A stretch of 64,000 nt of DNA from Haloarcula vallismortis ATCC 29715 (GTDB lineage Archaea; Halobacteriota; Halobacteria; Halobacteriales; Haloarculaceae), in assembly GCF_000337775.1 (NCBI RefSeq), contig NZ_AOLQ01000055.1, forward strand, positions 30,375 through 94,374, written 5' to 3'. How positions within the stretch are numbered: the stretch's first letter is position 1; each line of letters begins with the position of its first letter. The position numbers and the translations under genes are program-made. A model generated the notes under the pieces. It searched no databases. It was not told where the DNA came from and was given only the letters and a program-made list of their open reading frames with translations. Below are positions 63,511 to 64,000 of the stretch, one piece after another.

Positions 63511-63728
63511 TCCCGTCAGCTGTGACAGCCCAGTTCGATACCGCAGTGAAACCACAATGGATGTACTGATAGATTCACGCCTCAATCGCCAGCAGAAGAC
63601 CGCTAATCGGCTTGGCAGTCTGGGTGGTATGGCTGCTGAACGCTGGTGATGATCTGTGATTCCAGAGCTGCTATTGTTTATATTGTACAATCGAAACGTT
63701 ATTGTCCTCTGAGGACGAAATGTGATCT
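63511..63728. other. short intergenic region
   Basis: About 218 bases between thioredoxin and the DUF2892 gene. TTGTTTATATTGTAC near 63675-63689 is a possible TATA element about 40 bases before the next ATG. Nothing else is seen. Confidence 0.35.
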
Positions 63729-63953
63729 ATGGAGCGTAACGTCGGTTCGACGGACAAGACTGCCAGAATCCTTATCGGTGCCCTCGCGGGGGTAGTATCG
63801 CTTGGCATCCTCGCCAGCGCCGTTCCGCTGCCGGTGATACTTGCGCCCGTGCTCGGGCTAGCCTCAGTGTTGCTGCTCGTCACTGGCGTCACCGGATTTT
63901 GCGGGCTGTACGGACTCCTGGGTATCGACACCTGTGCTGTCGACACCCGGTGA
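63729..63953 (+). CDS. DUF2892 (YgaP-type) inner membrane protein
   Basis: The 74-residue protein has the DUF2892 pattern: ERNVGSTDKTARILIGAL, two hydrophobic helices, and the final GFCGLYGLLGIDTC with two cysteines. Such proteins occur alone or fused to rhodanese in YgaP and are found with thioredoxin and sulfur-transfer genes, which fits the thioredoxin gene just upstream. The exact role is unknown. Length is normal. Confidence 0.85.
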   Translation: MERNVGSTDKTARILIGALAGVVSLGILASAVPLPVILAPVLGLASVLLLVTGVTGFCGLYGLLGIDTCAVDTR

Positions 63954-64000
63954 ACAGTCGGGCTCGTATCCGTTTCACAGCGGCCAGCAACTGATTCTTT

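Overview
This window comes from a haloarchaeon (class Halobacteria), quite possibly Haloarcula or a close relative, although the genus is not proven. The evidence is acidic proteins, GC-rich codons, AT-rich TATA boxes about 25-30 bases before start codons (leaderless transcripts), Tat-type export signals, a PGF-CTERM anchor, bacterio-opsin-activator-type (HTH-10) regulators and an archaeal Orc1/Cdc6. No rRNA, tRNA, CRISPR array or intact insertion sequence was seen.

Region 1 (about 0.4-15.5 kb) is a carbohydrate island, probably for N-acetylglucosamine-containing oligosaccharides. It encodes a complete CUT1-type ABC importer (binding protein, two permeases, ATPase), a cytoplasmic NagZ-like GH3 hydrolase, a PIG-L/LmbE deacetylase, a SIS-domain sugar-phosphate deaminase/isomerase, a PLP-dependent glucosaminate-lyase-like enzyme, a glucose dehydrogenase and an unusual galactonate-dehydratase relative, plus two IclR regulators. 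The dehydratase relative keeps its metal ligands but has lost both catalytic histidines of the E. coli enzyme.

Region 2 (15.7-41.8 kb) is an aromatic amine/phenylacetate island. It holds a Liv-type ABC transporter with LivH and LivM fused, an exported penicillin-acylase-family hydrolase, a copper amine oxidase, an IclR regulator, phenylacetate-CoA ligase, the ring-epoxidising paaABCD genes (PaaB internally duplicated, the PaaD zinc ribbon split off as a 55-residue gene), ring-opening candidates (MaoC plus aldehyde dehydrogenase) and beta-oxidation enzymes. Together these can convert phenylethylamine or phenylacetyl amides to phenylacetate and then to acetyl-CoA and succinyl-CoA. No PaaE reductase is visible.

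Region 3 (41.8-51.4 kb) is an acyl-CoA catabolic set: CitE-like lyase, MaoC hydratase, biotin-dependent carboxylase (two subunits), acyl-CoA dehydrogenase and acyl-CoA synthetase. Its composition resembles the mycobacterial leucine/itaconate cluster.

Region 4 (51.5-54.9 kb) is a three-gene operon of a UbiD decarboxylase, a divergent UbiD paralog and an unrecognised 164-residue protein.

Region 5 (55.0-57.1 kb) is a replication origin: a cdc6 gene flanked by at least eight copies of an origin-recognition-box-like repeat in both orientations. Region 6 (57.2-64 kb) carries an HTH-10 regulator and a zinc/cadmium-type P-type ATPase, small membrane proteins, an HTH-10 regulator gene broken by one in-frame stop codon, thioredoxin and a DUF2892 protein. 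A Cdc6 origin amid catabolic islands fits a secondary replicon or an integrated one, but this cannot be settled from the window alone.
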